DNA from: Pseudomonas sp. BSw22131 | Lineage (GTDB): Bacteria; Pseudomonadota; Gammaproteobacteria; Pseudomonadales; Pseudomonadaceae | Length of the DNA: 64,000 nucleotides | NCBI RefSeq assembly: GCF_026810445.1 | Contig: NZ_CP113949.1 | Coordinates: 62,001 to 126,000, forward strand | Direction of reading: 5' to 3' | Part shown: positions 45,683 to 54,328 of the stretch, piece after piece | How the letters are laid out: every line of letters starts with the position of its first letter | Numbering within the stretch: the first letter of the stretch is position 1 | Translations under genes and position numbers: made by a program | Notes under the pieces: model-generated | The model's database searches: none | Told to the model about the DNA's origin: nothing | Seen by the model: only the letters and a program-made list of their open reading frames with translations

Positions 45683-46051
45683 TCAGGGTTTCCAGACGCC
45701 TTTGCTTTGCTGTTCACAGAACGGTTTGAGAAACGCTGCATCAGTGGCGACGCCGTAATAGTGAATGTTCTGGCGATAAGGCATATTGGCGACCTGCGCG
45801 TTGCTGCACTGGCCAAAGGAGCCCGCGGGGCATTGCTCCGAGAACGTGACCTCGACTTTTTGATCCTTGAGTTGCGGTTGGCAGAAGCCGTCGTGAAACA
45901 GGTTTGGCGGGATGGAGATGTTTTCCTGGCAAACCTGCACTTCAATGCGGTCCGACTGGCTGTGCACCAGACAGGCCTCGGCCCTGACGTCGCTCGACAT
46001 CATCGCCAACACCGTTAACGCCAGCCGCGTGGGCAGCCAGATTGCTCGCAT
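45683..46051 (-). CDS. Small secreted cysteine-rich protein of unknown function
   Basis: 122 residues with a Sec signal (MRAIWLPTRLALTVLAMM...VRAEA) and six cysteines in the mature part, suggesting disulfide bonds in the periplasm. The ribosome site GGAGG is ideal. I do not recognise the family. It is divergent from the COG0523 gene at 46106. Confidence 0.75.
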   Translation of the reverse strand: MRAIWLPTRLALTVLAMMSSDVRAEACLVHSQSDRIEVQVCQENISIPPNLFHDGFCQPQLKDQKVEVTFSEQCPAGSFGQCSNAQVANMPYRQNIHYYGVATDAAFLKPFCEQQSKGVWKP

Positions 46052-46105
46052 TGATTACCTCCGTCTGCGCTCATGGATGAGAGCGACTTCCAGGAATGGC
46101 CCGCC

Positions 46106-47086
46106 ATGCTGCAGAACATCCCCACTCATGTGATTGCCGGCCCTCTGGGTGCTGGCAAGACCAGCCTGATCAAACACCTTCTTTCTCAGAAACCCCCAGG
46201 CGAACGCTGGGCGATCCTGATCAACGAATTCGGGCAGATCGGTCTCGACGCCGCGCTCCTGACCACGGCTGCGGATGGTATCGCACTTGGTGAAGTGGCT
46301 GGAGGGTGCCTGTGTTGCGTCAACGGCGCGCCGTTCCAGATCGGTCTGGGGCGCCTCTTGCGCAAAGCGCGGCCGGACAGGTTGTTCATCGAACCGTCCG
46401 GGCTGGGCCACCCGTTGCAGTTGATCGAGCAACTGAAACAGGCGCCATGGCTCGGCGTTTTGTCACTGCAGCCTAGCGTGATGGTGCTCGATGCCTCCGC
46501 ACTGGCGTCGGGCCAACCGCTGCCGGTTGCCCAGCAAGAAGCCCTGCAGCAGACGGGCTTGATGGTATTGAACAAGTCCGCAAGCCTTACCAAGGATGAG
46601 CGTGAGTCTGTGACGCACTCGTTGCCTGATTGTGCCCGCGCGTGGACAGATCAAGGCAAGCTGCTGCTCAACTTGCTGCCGGGTATCGAAGCGCATGCCA
46701 ACGCCGCTGTGGATAAGTTTGAGGTGCCCAAGACACTGGCCCAGATGCCAGCAGTCTGGAGCCGTCCAGAACTGCCCATTTGCCTGAGTCAGCAACGGCC
46801 CGAAGGTTGGAGTATTGGCTGGCGCTGGCACCCTGATCAGCGATTTTCTTCGACCAAGGTGCAGCGTTGGCTTGAGGGCTTGGATTGGCGACGTGCGAAG
46901 TGGGTTATCCACAGCGAAACGGGCTGGGTGTCGGGCAATGCGTTGGACGGCGAAGAATCGGAATGGTCTGCCAGCGAGTGGCGTCGGGATTCACGGCTGG
47001 AGCTGATTTTCGCATTGCCGCAAGACGAGGCGTCACTGCGGGCAGGATTGGCGGGGTGCGTGATTCAGGACCACGGCCCCAGGTAG
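46106..47086 (+). CDS. COG0523/CobW-family GTPase (YjiA-like), altered base-recognition motif
   Basis: A 326-residue G3E GTPase. The P-loop is GPLGAGKTSLI, the metal motif CLCC at 68-71, and IEPSGLGHP replaces the usual ETTGxxxP. The guanine-specificity motif reads NKSA (156-159) instead of NKxD, so nucleotide preference may be changed. It is shorter than the other two family members. No Zur box is visible right upstream. The ATG at 46106 (AGGAA upstream) is preferred over 46073. Confidence 0.88.
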   Translation: MLQNIPTHVIAGPLGAGKTSLIKHLLSQKPPGERWAILINEFGQIGLDAALLTTAADGIALGEVAGGCLCCVNGAPFQIGLGRLLRKARPDRLFIEPSGLGHPLQLIEQLKQAPWLGVLSLQPSVMVLDASALASGQPLPVAQQEALQQTGLMVLNKSASLTKDERESVTHSLPDCARAWTDQGKLLLNLLPGIEAHANAAVDKFEVPKTLAQMPAVWSRPELPICLSQQRPEGWSIGWRWHPDQRFSSTKVQRWLEGLDWRRAKWVIHSETGWVSGNALDGEESEWSASEWRRDSRLELIFALPQDEASLRAGLAGCVIQDHGPR

Positions 47087-47105
47087 CTTCAGTCTGCCCG
47101 CTGGA

Positions 47106-47498
47106 CTATTGCTTCCACTTGTTGTGCTCTTGTCGCCACTGATTCATTTCGATGATTTCAGCGGTGCGCGGCGGTGTCTTGATTTCGAAGGGGTATGGCG
47201 CCAACTCGATTTGCGCGGTATGGGCGCCGAACAGGGTAATGGTGCCGGGGTGGCGCTGCTCGCCAGTGACCGTGAACTCGAAGTTATAGACCCGCGCCAG
47301 GCGCCTGCGGCCTTCGTTGTCACGTTTGAAGGTAATGCGGCGCAACGCCACGTTGCCGTCGAGCAGCTCCAGGTCGAGCTTGGCGCAATGCTGTTTCACT
47401 CGCTCCAGGGCCCGCTCGCGCAACCCGTGGGAGTGCCAGAGCCACGCAATGCCGGTCAGCAGCAGCATCAGGACGAATATATTGCCCAGGGTCAGCAT
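47106..47498 (-). CDS. DUF3301-family membrane-anchored protein
   Basis: About 130 residues with one N-terminal membrane helix (LGNIFVLMLLLTGIAWLW) and a basic cytoplasmic domain (RERALERVKQHC...). This matches the DUF3301 family, widespread in gammaproteobacteria and of unknown role. The ATG at 47498 has GGAGCG upstream. It is convergent with the COG0523 gene, with only 19 bp between the stops. Confidence 0.8.
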   Translation of the reverse strand: MLTLGNIFVLMLLLTGIAWLWHSHGLRERALERVKQHCAKLDLELLDGNVALRRITFKRDNEGRRRLARVYNFEFTVTGEQRHPGTITLFGAHTAQIELAPYPFEIKTPPRTAEIIEMNQWRQEHNKWKQ

Positions 47499-47650
47499 GA
47501 AGGAACGCTCCAACAAAGGATCACCAGCTTAACTGCGTCAGGTGACGATCAGCCATAGCCTCCTAATTTAATTTTCACCCCCGGCAGCGCGTTTTTTGTG
47601 AGCGCGAACGTGTTCGTGCCTCAGAAAACTGTCGGCTATACGCCGTTCAA

Positions 47651-48136
47651 TCAGACCGGGTCGTCTTTGATGTCCTGGTAGCGCTTCTCCAGTTCCTGAC
47701 GAATCTGCCGGCGTTGCTGCGCCTGCACGTAACGCCGCTTGCCGTCACTGGTTTCAGGCGTCAGTGGCGGGACACCGGCGGGTTTGCGCTGGTCATCCAC
47801 GGCCACCATGGTGAAAAAACAACTGTTGGTGTGACGCACCGAGCGCTCACGGATGTTTTCAGTGACGACCTTGATGCCGACTTCCATCGAGGTGTTGCCG
47901 GTGTAGTTCACCGAGGCCAGAAAAGTGACGAGCTCACCGACGTGAATCGGTTCGCGAAAAATCACCTGATCAACCGACAGAGTCACCACGTAGCGGCCTG
48001 CATATCGGCTCGCGCAGGCATAAGCCACTTCGTCGAGGTACTTCAACAGAGTGCCGCCGTGCACATTGCCAGAGAAGTTGGCCATGTCCGGGGTCATCAA
48101 TACAGTCATCGATAGCTGGGCGTTTCCGGGTTCCAT
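47651..48136 (-). CDS. Acyl-CoA thioesterase (hotdog fold, YciA-like)
   Basis: 161 residues. The hotdog core reads PDMANFSGNVHGGTLLKYLDEVA with the NVHGGxxxxxxD catalytic pattern, then VDQVIFREPIHVGELV. Such enzymes hydrolyse acyl-CoAs to free acids. The ATG at 48136 is the natural start; the frame upstream to 48178 lacks a ribosome site. Confidence 0.88.
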   Translation of the reverse strand: MEPGNAQLSMTVLMTPDMANFSGNVHGGTLLKYLDEVAYACASRYAGRYVVTLSVDQVIFREPIHVGELVTFLASVNYTGNTSMEVGIKVVTENIRERSVRHTNSCFFTMVAVDDQRKPAGVPPLTPETSDGKRRYVQAQQRRQIRQELEKRYQDIKDDPV

Positions 48137-48449
48137 AGCGCGCTCACGGTCAAATTGGGTCAAATAAGTGCACCTCAAGTGGGTGCTCGGTTCAGAACGG
48201 GCAGTAAAACCAACACTATCGGGACGCTGAAGGATGATCTGTCGTCACGCGCGCAGCCATCTGTTTCCTTATATTGCACCGGCTTAATCAAGGAATGCGC
48301 GGTGGTAACCTTCGAAAACTTGCGGATCGGGTTATTTCCTACAAGTCAGCCAGACCATTCTCCTTCGTTCCGATGAAAGTTCGTTCGGGATTTTTAGGCA
48401 TATGGACTGATATAGGTGCCGCTGTCGAACATCCCAAGGAGCTTCGCCC
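48137..48449. other. Divergent intergenic region
   Basis: This contains the promoters for the thioesterase (minus) and the antiporter (plus). I see no gene or clear motif beyond the AAGGAG ribosome site at 48436-48441. Confidence 0.6.
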
Positions 48450-50213
48450 ATGCATGCCATCAGCTTTATTCAGGATTTGGCGGTCATCATGCTGGTGGCG
48501 GGCGTAGTCACCGTTTTGTTCCATCGCTTGAAGCAGCCGGTGGTGCTCGGTTACATCGTTGCAGGCTTTATCATCGGCCCGCACACGCCGCCTGTGGGGC
48601 TGATTCACGACGAGGATACGATCAAAACGCTCGCCGAGCTGGGTGTGATTTTTCTGATGTTCTGCCTGGGGCTCGAGTTCAGTTTGCGCAAGCTGTTCAA
48701 AGTTGGCGCAACGGCGTTCATCGCAGCGTTTCTGGAAATCACCCTGATGATCTGGATCGGCTATGAAATTGGCCAGTTCTTCGGCTGGAAGACCATGGAC
48801 TCGCTGTTCCTGGGTGCGATCCTGGCGATTTCTTCCACCACGATCATCGTAAAAGCCCTCAATGACCTGAAGATGAAAAACCAGCGTTTCGCCCAACTGA
48901 TCTTTGGCGTACTGATCGTTGAGGACATCCTGGGCATCGGCATCATCGCGCTGCTGTCCGGCATTGCCGTCAGCGGCACGGTGAGCTCGGGCGAGGTGTT
49001 TTCGACGGTCGGCAAGCTCTCGTTGTTCATGATCGTGGCGTTGGTGATCGGCATTCTGCTGGTGCCCCGTTTGCTGGCATACGTCGCAACCTTTGAAAGC
49101 AACGAGATGCTGCTGGTGACAGTGTTGGGTCTGTGTTTTGGCTTTTGTCTGCTGGTGGTCAAGCTTGAGTACAGCATGGTGCTGGGTGCGTTTCTGATCG
49201 GCGCGATCATGGCCGAGTCCCGACAGCTAGTGAAGATCGAGCGTCTGATCGAGCCGATCCGCGATATGTTCAGCGCCATTTTCTTCGTCGCCATCGGCTT
49301 GATGATCGACCCCGCGATTCTGCTCGATTACGCGTGGCCAATCGCGGTGATCACCGTTGCCGTCGTGCTCGGTAAGATCCTGTCTTGCGGGATCGGCGCT
49401 TTTATCGCTGGCAATGACGGCAAAACCTCACTGCGTGTCGGCATGGGTCTGTCTCAGATTGGAGAGTTTTCCTTCATCATCGCCGCGCTGGGGATGACGC
49501 TGCAGGTCACCAGTGATTTCCTGTACCCGGTGGCAGTCGCGGTTTCGGCGATCACCACACTGCTCACGCCGTATCTGATTCGCTCGGCCGATCCGTTGTC
49601 CCACAAACTGGGCAGTGTGATGCCAGCCAGGGTGGCCCGGGTTTTTGGAATGTACGGCGAGTGGCTGCGCAGCATTCAGCCGCAGGGACAAAGCGCATTG
49701 CTGGCGGCGATGATCCGCAAGATTTTGCTGCAGGTCGGCGTCAATCTGGCTCTGGTGGTGGCGATCTTCTTTTGTGGCGCCTATTTTGCCGAGCGTATTG
49801 GCGACTATCTGAGCCCATGGGTCAGCCAAACCAGTCAGCAAAAAGCCTGGATATGGGGTGCTGCCTTGCTGTTGTCACTGCCATTCCTGATCGCGGCTTA
49901 TCGCAAGCTCAAGGCGTTGTCGATGCTGCTGGCGGAAATGGGCGTAAAGCCGGAAATGGCAGGACGCCACACGGCGCGTGTTCGACGGGTGATCGCCGAG
50001 GTAATCCCGCTGTTATCGCTGTTAGTGATTTTCTTGCTGCTGGCGGCGCTGTCGACGAGCATTCTGCCGACCAGTGAGCTGCTGATACTGGTCGTGGTAG
50101 TCGCCGCTATCGTGGCCGCCGTGTTGTGGCGCTGGTTTATCCGTGTACATACGCGTATGCAGATTGCCCTGCTGGAGACGCTCGGCAATCATCAGGAGCC
50201 TTCGGATCATTGA
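48450..50213 (+). CDS. CPA2-family cation:proton antiporter (KefB-like)
   Basis: A 587-residue membrane protein. Its first 390 residues carry the Na_H_Exchanger domain (VVLGYIVAGFIIGPHTPP, EDILGIGIIALLSG). Instead of the soluble RCK/TrkA nucleotide domain of KefB, the C-terminus has about four more hydrophobic segments (for example VIPLLSLLVIFLLLAALS). It probably exchanges K+ or Na+ for protons. Confidence 0.88.
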   Translation: MHAISFIQDLAVIMLVAGVVTVLFHRLKQPVVLGYIVAGFIIGPHTPPVGLIHDEDTIKTLAELGVIFLMFCLGLEFSLRKLFKVGATAFIAAFLEITLMIWIGYEIGQFFGWKTMDSLFLGAILAISSTTIIVKALNDLKMKNQRFAQLIFGVLIVEDILGIGIIALLSGIAVSGTVSSGEVFSTVGKLSLFMIVALVIGILLVPRLLAYVATFESNEMLLVTVLGLCFGFCLLVVKLEYSMVLGAFLIGAIMAESRQLVKIERLIEPIRDMFSAIFFVAIGLMIDPAILLDYAWPIAVITVAVVLGKILSCGIGAFIAGNDGKTSLRVGMGLSQIGEFSFIIAALGMTLQVTSDFLYPVAVAVSAITTLLTPYLIRSADPLSHKLGSVMPARVARVFGMYGEWLRSIQPQGQSALLAAMIRKILLQVGVNLALVVAIFFCGAYFAERIGDYLSPWVSQTSQQKAWIWGAALLLSLPFLIAAYRKLKALSMLLAEMGVKPEMAGRHTARVRRVIAEVIPLLSLLVIFLLLAALSTSILPTSELLILVVVVAAIVAAVLWRWFIRVHTRMQIALLETLGNHQEPSDH

Positions 50214-50219
50214 ATCCTC

Positions 50220-50247
50220 AGGCTGCCGTGATCGATTGCGGCAGCCT
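50220..50247. terminator. Bidirectional hairpin between convergent genes
   Basis: AGGCTGCCG and CGGCAGCCT make a 9-bp stem between the antiporter (plus) and the SMI1 gene (minus). The T-run is weak on both sides. Confidence 0.55.
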
Positions 50248-50654
50248 CAACTTTCCAGCCAGACATCCCGCGCCCAGTGCCAAACGGACTCCCAGCTCTC
50301 TTCGTTGACGAGTTCTTCTTCGCCCGACCAAAGCACGACGGTGCCGTCTTCCTCTACGCAGTAGTAGTCTTCGCCGTCCTGACAGATCGGGATCAGCTCG
50401 CGCGGTACGCCGATGTCCCAGGCTGTTGCAGCCACTTCAGGCATGTAGGTGTGTGAGCCTGGATCGGTGACTGTAACGGGCTCAAGGCTGCCGTAGACCA
50501 CGTCGCTGACAGTGAGCAAGAACTCCTTGAACACGAAAGGAATATTGATGAACAGCTGTTCTTCGATTTCGACCAGTTGGTCTTCATCCGGCAGCTCCAG
50601 AGGAACTGGAACTGGCTCGTTTGCTTCACGGAGTTGCTCGATGACTTCTTCCAC
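50247..50654 (-). CDS. SMI1/KNR4-family protein
   Basis: 135 acidic residues with the SMI1/KNR4 (SUKH) pattern LPDEDQLVEIEEQLFINIPFVFKEFLL. The start is a GTG with AGGA upstream. SUKH proteins are often immunity proteins against toxins, but no toxin gene is adjacent here, and an isolated SMI1 gene is common in Pseudomonas beside uvrD. Function unknown. Confidence 0.82.
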   Translation of the reverse strand: MEEVIEQLREANEPVPVPLELPDEDQLVEIEEQLFINIPFVFKEFLLTVSDVVYGSLEPVTVTDPGSHTYMPEVAATAWDIGVPRELIPICQDGEDYYCVEEDGTVVLWSGEEELVNEESWESVWHWARDVWLES

Positions 50655-50730
50655 GACGTGGATCCTCTAACGGTTTGCGCGGGTTATACAGTAGCTGAAT
50701 GGCGTTCGCAGATTAAATGTTGCGTCTGCA

Positions 50731-50763
50731 AAAAACAAAAACCCCGGACAGGTCCGGGGTTTC
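50731..50763 (-). terminator. Rho-independent terminator after the Tim44-domain gene
   Basis: CCCCGGACAGGTCCGGGG is a strong stem with an A-run on the plus side (T-run on the minus strand) 24 bp past the stop at 50787. Confidence 0.8.
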
Positions 50764-50786
50764 AATGGTTAGAACTGTGACGCGGT

Positions 50787-51641
50787 TCAGCCGTTCTGAC
50801 GGATACCGGCGACCAGCCAAGGCTGGTTCTCGCCCGCAGCACGTTCCATGTTCCAGCTTTCGCTGAATGCTTCACCTTGGTCAAAGCGCGAAGTCTTCGA
50901 GGTGCCGGAGAAGGTCAGAGTCGCGATAGTCTTTTCAGCGCGATCATCGACGCCGTCCAGTTGAACGTTCAGGTTGTCGATGAAAGTGGACTGGAAGCCA
51001 TCACCCAGGTCTGCGCGTTCTTTTTTCAGGAACTGCAGCATTTGCGGGGTCACGAACTCAGCGATCTTGTCCATTTCGTTCGCGTCCCAGTGCTGTTGCA
51101 GCGACTGGAAGTGCGAGCGTGCGGCCGAAAGAAAGCTCTCTTGGTTGAACCATGCAGGCGCCTGGATTACCGGACGGGCCGATGCGGCTGCCGAACCACC
51201 GAACATGGAGTTGCTTTGCACAGGCTTCTGTTCAAAGGCTTCGCGCTGAAGTGGCGCATGACCAGCAGGCGCAACCTGCGGCTGCTGCTTGCGACGACGT
51301 GCAGCGATGAAGCGGAAGATCAGGAAGGCAATGACCGCCATGATCAGGATGTCAAAGAACTGCATCCCCTGGAAACCGCCGCCCATGAACATAGAGGCTA
51401 ACAGGCCGCCTGCCGCGATACCGGCCAACGGGCCGAGCCAGCGAGATGCACCACCTGCGGCAGCGGCTGGAGCGCCGGCGGCGTTAGGTGCGGCTGATGG
51501 AGTGGTGGGGGCTGACTGACGCGACTGATGGCTTGGCGCCGAGCCCATGCTCTTGCCACCACCAAAGCGCGCGGCATTGGCTTCAAGGCTCATGGTGAGC
51601 CCGATGACCAGCGCCAAAGCGATGCTTAGAAAACGTTGCAT
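50787..51641 (-). CDS. Tim44-domain membrane protein
   Basis: About 284 residues. There is a Sec signal (MQRFLSIALALVIGLTMSLEANAA), a Ser/Ala/Pro-rich linker, a membrane segment (LLASMFMGGGF...FFDILIMAVIAFLIFRFI) and a C-terminal Tim44-like domain from about 150. Related proteins are common next to uvrD in Pseudomonas. The role is unknown; Tim44-like domains bind lipids or proteins. The start at 51641 fits the signal peptide. Confidence 0.85.
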   Translation of the reverse strand: MQRFLSIALALVIGLTMSLEANAARFGGGKSMGSAPSHQSRQSAPTTPSAAPNAAGAPAAAAGGASRWLGPLAGIAAGGLLASMFMGGGFQGMQFFDILIMAVIAFLIFRFIAARRRKQQPQVAPAGHAPLQREAFEQKPVQSNSMFGGSAAASARPVIQAPAWFNQESFLSAARSHFQSLQQHWDANEMDKIAEFVTPQMLQFLKKERADLGDGFQSTFIDNLNVQLDGVDDRAEKTIATLTFSGTSKTSRFDQGEAFSESWNMERAAGENQPWLVAGIRQNG

Positions 51642-51839
51642 ATGGGAATTCCCGTTTGTGGATTGCACGCGCGCCATGTTGCACAGCACTCAGGCATCTG
51701 GCTAGCGGCCAAGTGTTTCCAGCTTTTGCGTGATCTTTCAAGAAGCCTGTACTGCTTAGGCTGTAGGCCGACAGAGAAAGCTATGTAGGAAAGATGGGGG
51801 TAAAGGGATGGGAATACAACCTCGCCGCGGTCTGAAACT

Positions 51840-51925
51840 CTGTAGGAGCGAATTCATTCGCGATGCTTCAGCCATGGTTCAACTTGGACGAAGTCTCGCC
51901 AACAACGTTGGCTCCTTCAGGTCGG
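51840..51925. repeat. REP-like palindromic element
   Basis: It opens with CTGTAGGAGCGAATTCATTCGCG and closes with GCCAACAACGTTGGCTCCTTCAG, giving mirrored AGGAGC/GCTCCT ends. This is the usual form of Pseudomonas REP between genes. Confidence 0.6.
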
Positions 51926-51939
51926 GGCAGGGCTGCGAC

Positions 51940-54123
51940 CTATAAAGGCTCCAGTTTCGCGTATCCCAGCATCAGCCACTTGCTGCCCTCTTCGAAATTC
52001 ACTTGCACGCGTGCCTGAGCGCCGGAGCCTTCGAAGTTGAGAATCACGCCTTCCCCAAAAATCGAGTGCCCGACCCGCTGACCCAGAGAGAACTGACTTT
52101 CCGGAATCCCTTCGCCATCAAACAGTCGGCTCGGCGCCATCGTCTTCGAGCCGCCGAAAGGCCGGGTGACGCTGTTGGACAGCCGCACTTCCTGGATCAG
52201 GTTGGCCGGTACCTCACGGACGAAGCGCGACACTTTGTTGTAGGTCTCGCTGCCATATAAACGACGCGTCTCGGCGTACGTCAGGACCAGATGCTGCATC
52301 GCACGGGTGATGCCAACGTACGCCAGACGTCGTTCCTCTTCCAGGCGACCGGGTTCCTCAAGGCTCATCTTGTGCGGGAACAGGCCTTCTTCCATGCCCA
52401 CCAGGAATACGTACGGGAATTCCAGACCTTTGGCGCTGTGCAGGGTCATTAGCTGAATGCTGTCTTCATGCTCGTCAGCCTGAGTGTCGCCCGCTTCCAG
52501 CGAAGCGTGACCAAGGAAGGCGGCCAACGGTGTCAACTCCGCCTCGTCTTCGCTGACTTCAAAAGCCCGCGCAGCGCTGACCAGTTCCTCAAGGTTTTCT
52601 ACTCGGGCCTGGCCTTTCTCGCCTTTTTCTTCCTGGTGATAGGTAATCAGCCCGGATTGCTCGATAACGGTTTGCGTCATCAGGTGCAACGGCATTTCCA
52701 TGACTTTTGCTGCGAGACTTTCGATCAGCTCGACAAAGCCACTCAAGGCGCCGGCAGCGCGCCCTGTCAGGCCTTTATTAGCAATCAGCAGCCGCATCGC
52801 CTCCCACATCGACACGTCGCTATGGCGTGCGTGCTCGCGAATGGCCTCGACGGTTTTTTCGCCGATGCCCCGCGGCGGTACGTTAATGACACGTTCCAGC
52901 GCCGAATCGTTGCCTCGACCGTCCAGCAGGCGCAGGTACGCCATGGCGTTCTTGATCTCGGCGCGTTCGAAGAAGCGCTGTCCACCGTAGATGCGGTAAG
53001 GGATGCGCTCGCGCAGCAATGCTTCCTCCAGCACCCGTGATTGGGCGTTGGAGCGGTACAGAATGGCGATGTCGCTGCGCGCAAGGCCGGTTTTGATCGC
53101 GCTTTCGATGGTCTCGACCACGTAGCGCGCTTCATCGTGTTCGTTGAAGGCGGCGTAAAGGCTGATCAGCTCACCATCACCGACATCGGTCCACAGCTCT
53201 TTACCCAAGCGCCCGCTGTTGTTCACGATCAGGCCGTTCGCAGCTTTTAGAATGCTGGCGGTGGAGCGGTAGTTCTGCTCCAGGCGGATGGTTTCGGTGT
53301 CAGGAAAGTCATCGGAATACTGATGAATATTCTCGATTTTGGCGCCACGCCAGCCGTAGATCGACTGATCGTCGTCGCCCACCACCATCAGGCTGTCGCC
53401 GCCCTGGGCGAGTAGACGCAGCCATGCGTACTGCACGGCGTTGGTGTCCTGAAACTCGTCCACCAGCACATGGCGGAAACGCCGTTGATAATGCGCAAGC
53501 AGGCCGGGATTGTCTCGCCACAGCTCCAGGGCTCGCAGCAGCAGTTCTGAAAAGTCGATCACGCCGGCGCGCAGGCAAGCTGCTTCGTACGCTTCGTAGA
53601 TCGACTTCATGGTGCTCAGAAACAGATCGCCACTGGCCTGAATATGCTTGGGCCGCAGGCCTTCGTCTTTCTGACCGTTGATGAACCACTGGGCCTGACG
53701 CGCGGGCCAGCTCTTTTCGTCCAGGCCCAATTCGCGGATCACCCGCTTGACCACGCGTTGTTGATCGTCACTGTCCAGGATCTGGAAGCTCTGGCTGAGC
53801 CCGGCCTCCTGCCAGTGCGCCCGCAACAAGCGGTGCGCCAGCCCGTGGAAGGTGCCGACCCACATGCCTGCCGGGTTGATACCCATCAACTGCTCGATGC
53901 GATGGCGCATCTCGGCGGCAGCCTTGTTGGTAAACGTCACCGACAGGATCGAGTGTGGTGATGCATTCTCGACCTGGATCAGCCAGGCGATGCGGTGCAC
54001 CAGCACACGGGTTTTGCCGGAACCAGCGCCGGCCAGGACCAACTGACGGCCCACGGAGGCAGCTACGGCCTGACGTTGGGCATCGTTGAGGGAATTAAGC
54101 AGAAGGGAGAGATCATCGCGCAT
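51940..54123 (-). CDS. uvrD: DNA helicase II UvrD
   Basis: A 727-residue superfamily 1A helicase acting in nucleotide excision and mismatch repair. All motifs are in order: Walker A GAGSGKTRVL, DEFQDTN, GDDDQSIYGWRGA, LEQNYRS, TLHSAKGLEFPYVFLVG and YVGITRAMQHL. The C-terminus ends with a Tudor-like segment (GVILNFEGSGAQARVQVNFE). The first codons MRDDLSLLLNSLNDAQRQAV match the family. Length is normal. Confidence 0.97.
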   Translation of the reverse strand: MRDDLSLLLNSLNDAQRQAVAASVGRQLVLAGAGSGKTRVLVHRIAWLIQVENASPHSILSVTFTNKAAAEMRHRIEQLMGINPAGMWVGTFHGLAHRLLRAHWQEAGLSQSFQILDSDDQQRVVKRVIRELGLDEKSWPARQAQWFINGQKDEGLRPKHIQASGDLFLSTMKSIYEAYEAACLRAGVIDFSELLLRALELWRDNPGLLAHYQRRFRHVLVDEFQDTNAVQYAWLRLLAQGGDSLMVVGDDDQSIYGWRGAKIENIHQYSDDFPDTETIRLEQNYRSTASILKAANGLIVNNSGRLGKELWTDVGDGELISLYAAFNEHDEARYVVETIESAIKTGLARSDIAILYRSNAQSRVLEEALLRERIPYRIYGGQRFFERAEIKNAMAYLRLLDGRGNDSALERVINVPPRGIGEKTVEAIREHARHSDVSMWEAMRLLIANKGLTGRAAGALSGFVELIESLAAKVMEMPLHLMTQTVIEQSGLITYHQEEKGEKGQARVENLEELVSAARAFEVSEDEAELTPLAAFLGHASLEAGDTQADEHEDSIQLMTLHSAKGLEFPYVFLVGMEEGLFPHKMSLEEPGRLEEERRLAYVGITRAMQHLVLTYAETRRLYGSETYNKVSRFVREVPANLIQEVRLSNSVTRPFGGSKTMAPSRLFDGEGIPESQFSLGQRVGHSIFGEGVILNFEGSGAQARVQVNFEEGSKWLMLGYAKLEPL

Positions 54124-54328
54124 CGGCGCATTCTAGGGTGTGGGCTGTTGGCGGCCAACCCTATTTATCTTTTTGATGCTCGGCACCACGTTGTCCGATT
54201 AATGCGCGCAGCTGCAAGGCCGCGGGTTTGGAGACCGTTCATACTTTTTATTTTCTGACTGTATGGTCGCTACGGTCGCTTGTGTATGCTCGCCCGACGC
54301 GCAAGGCTCCCTAATTACAAGAACCGCC

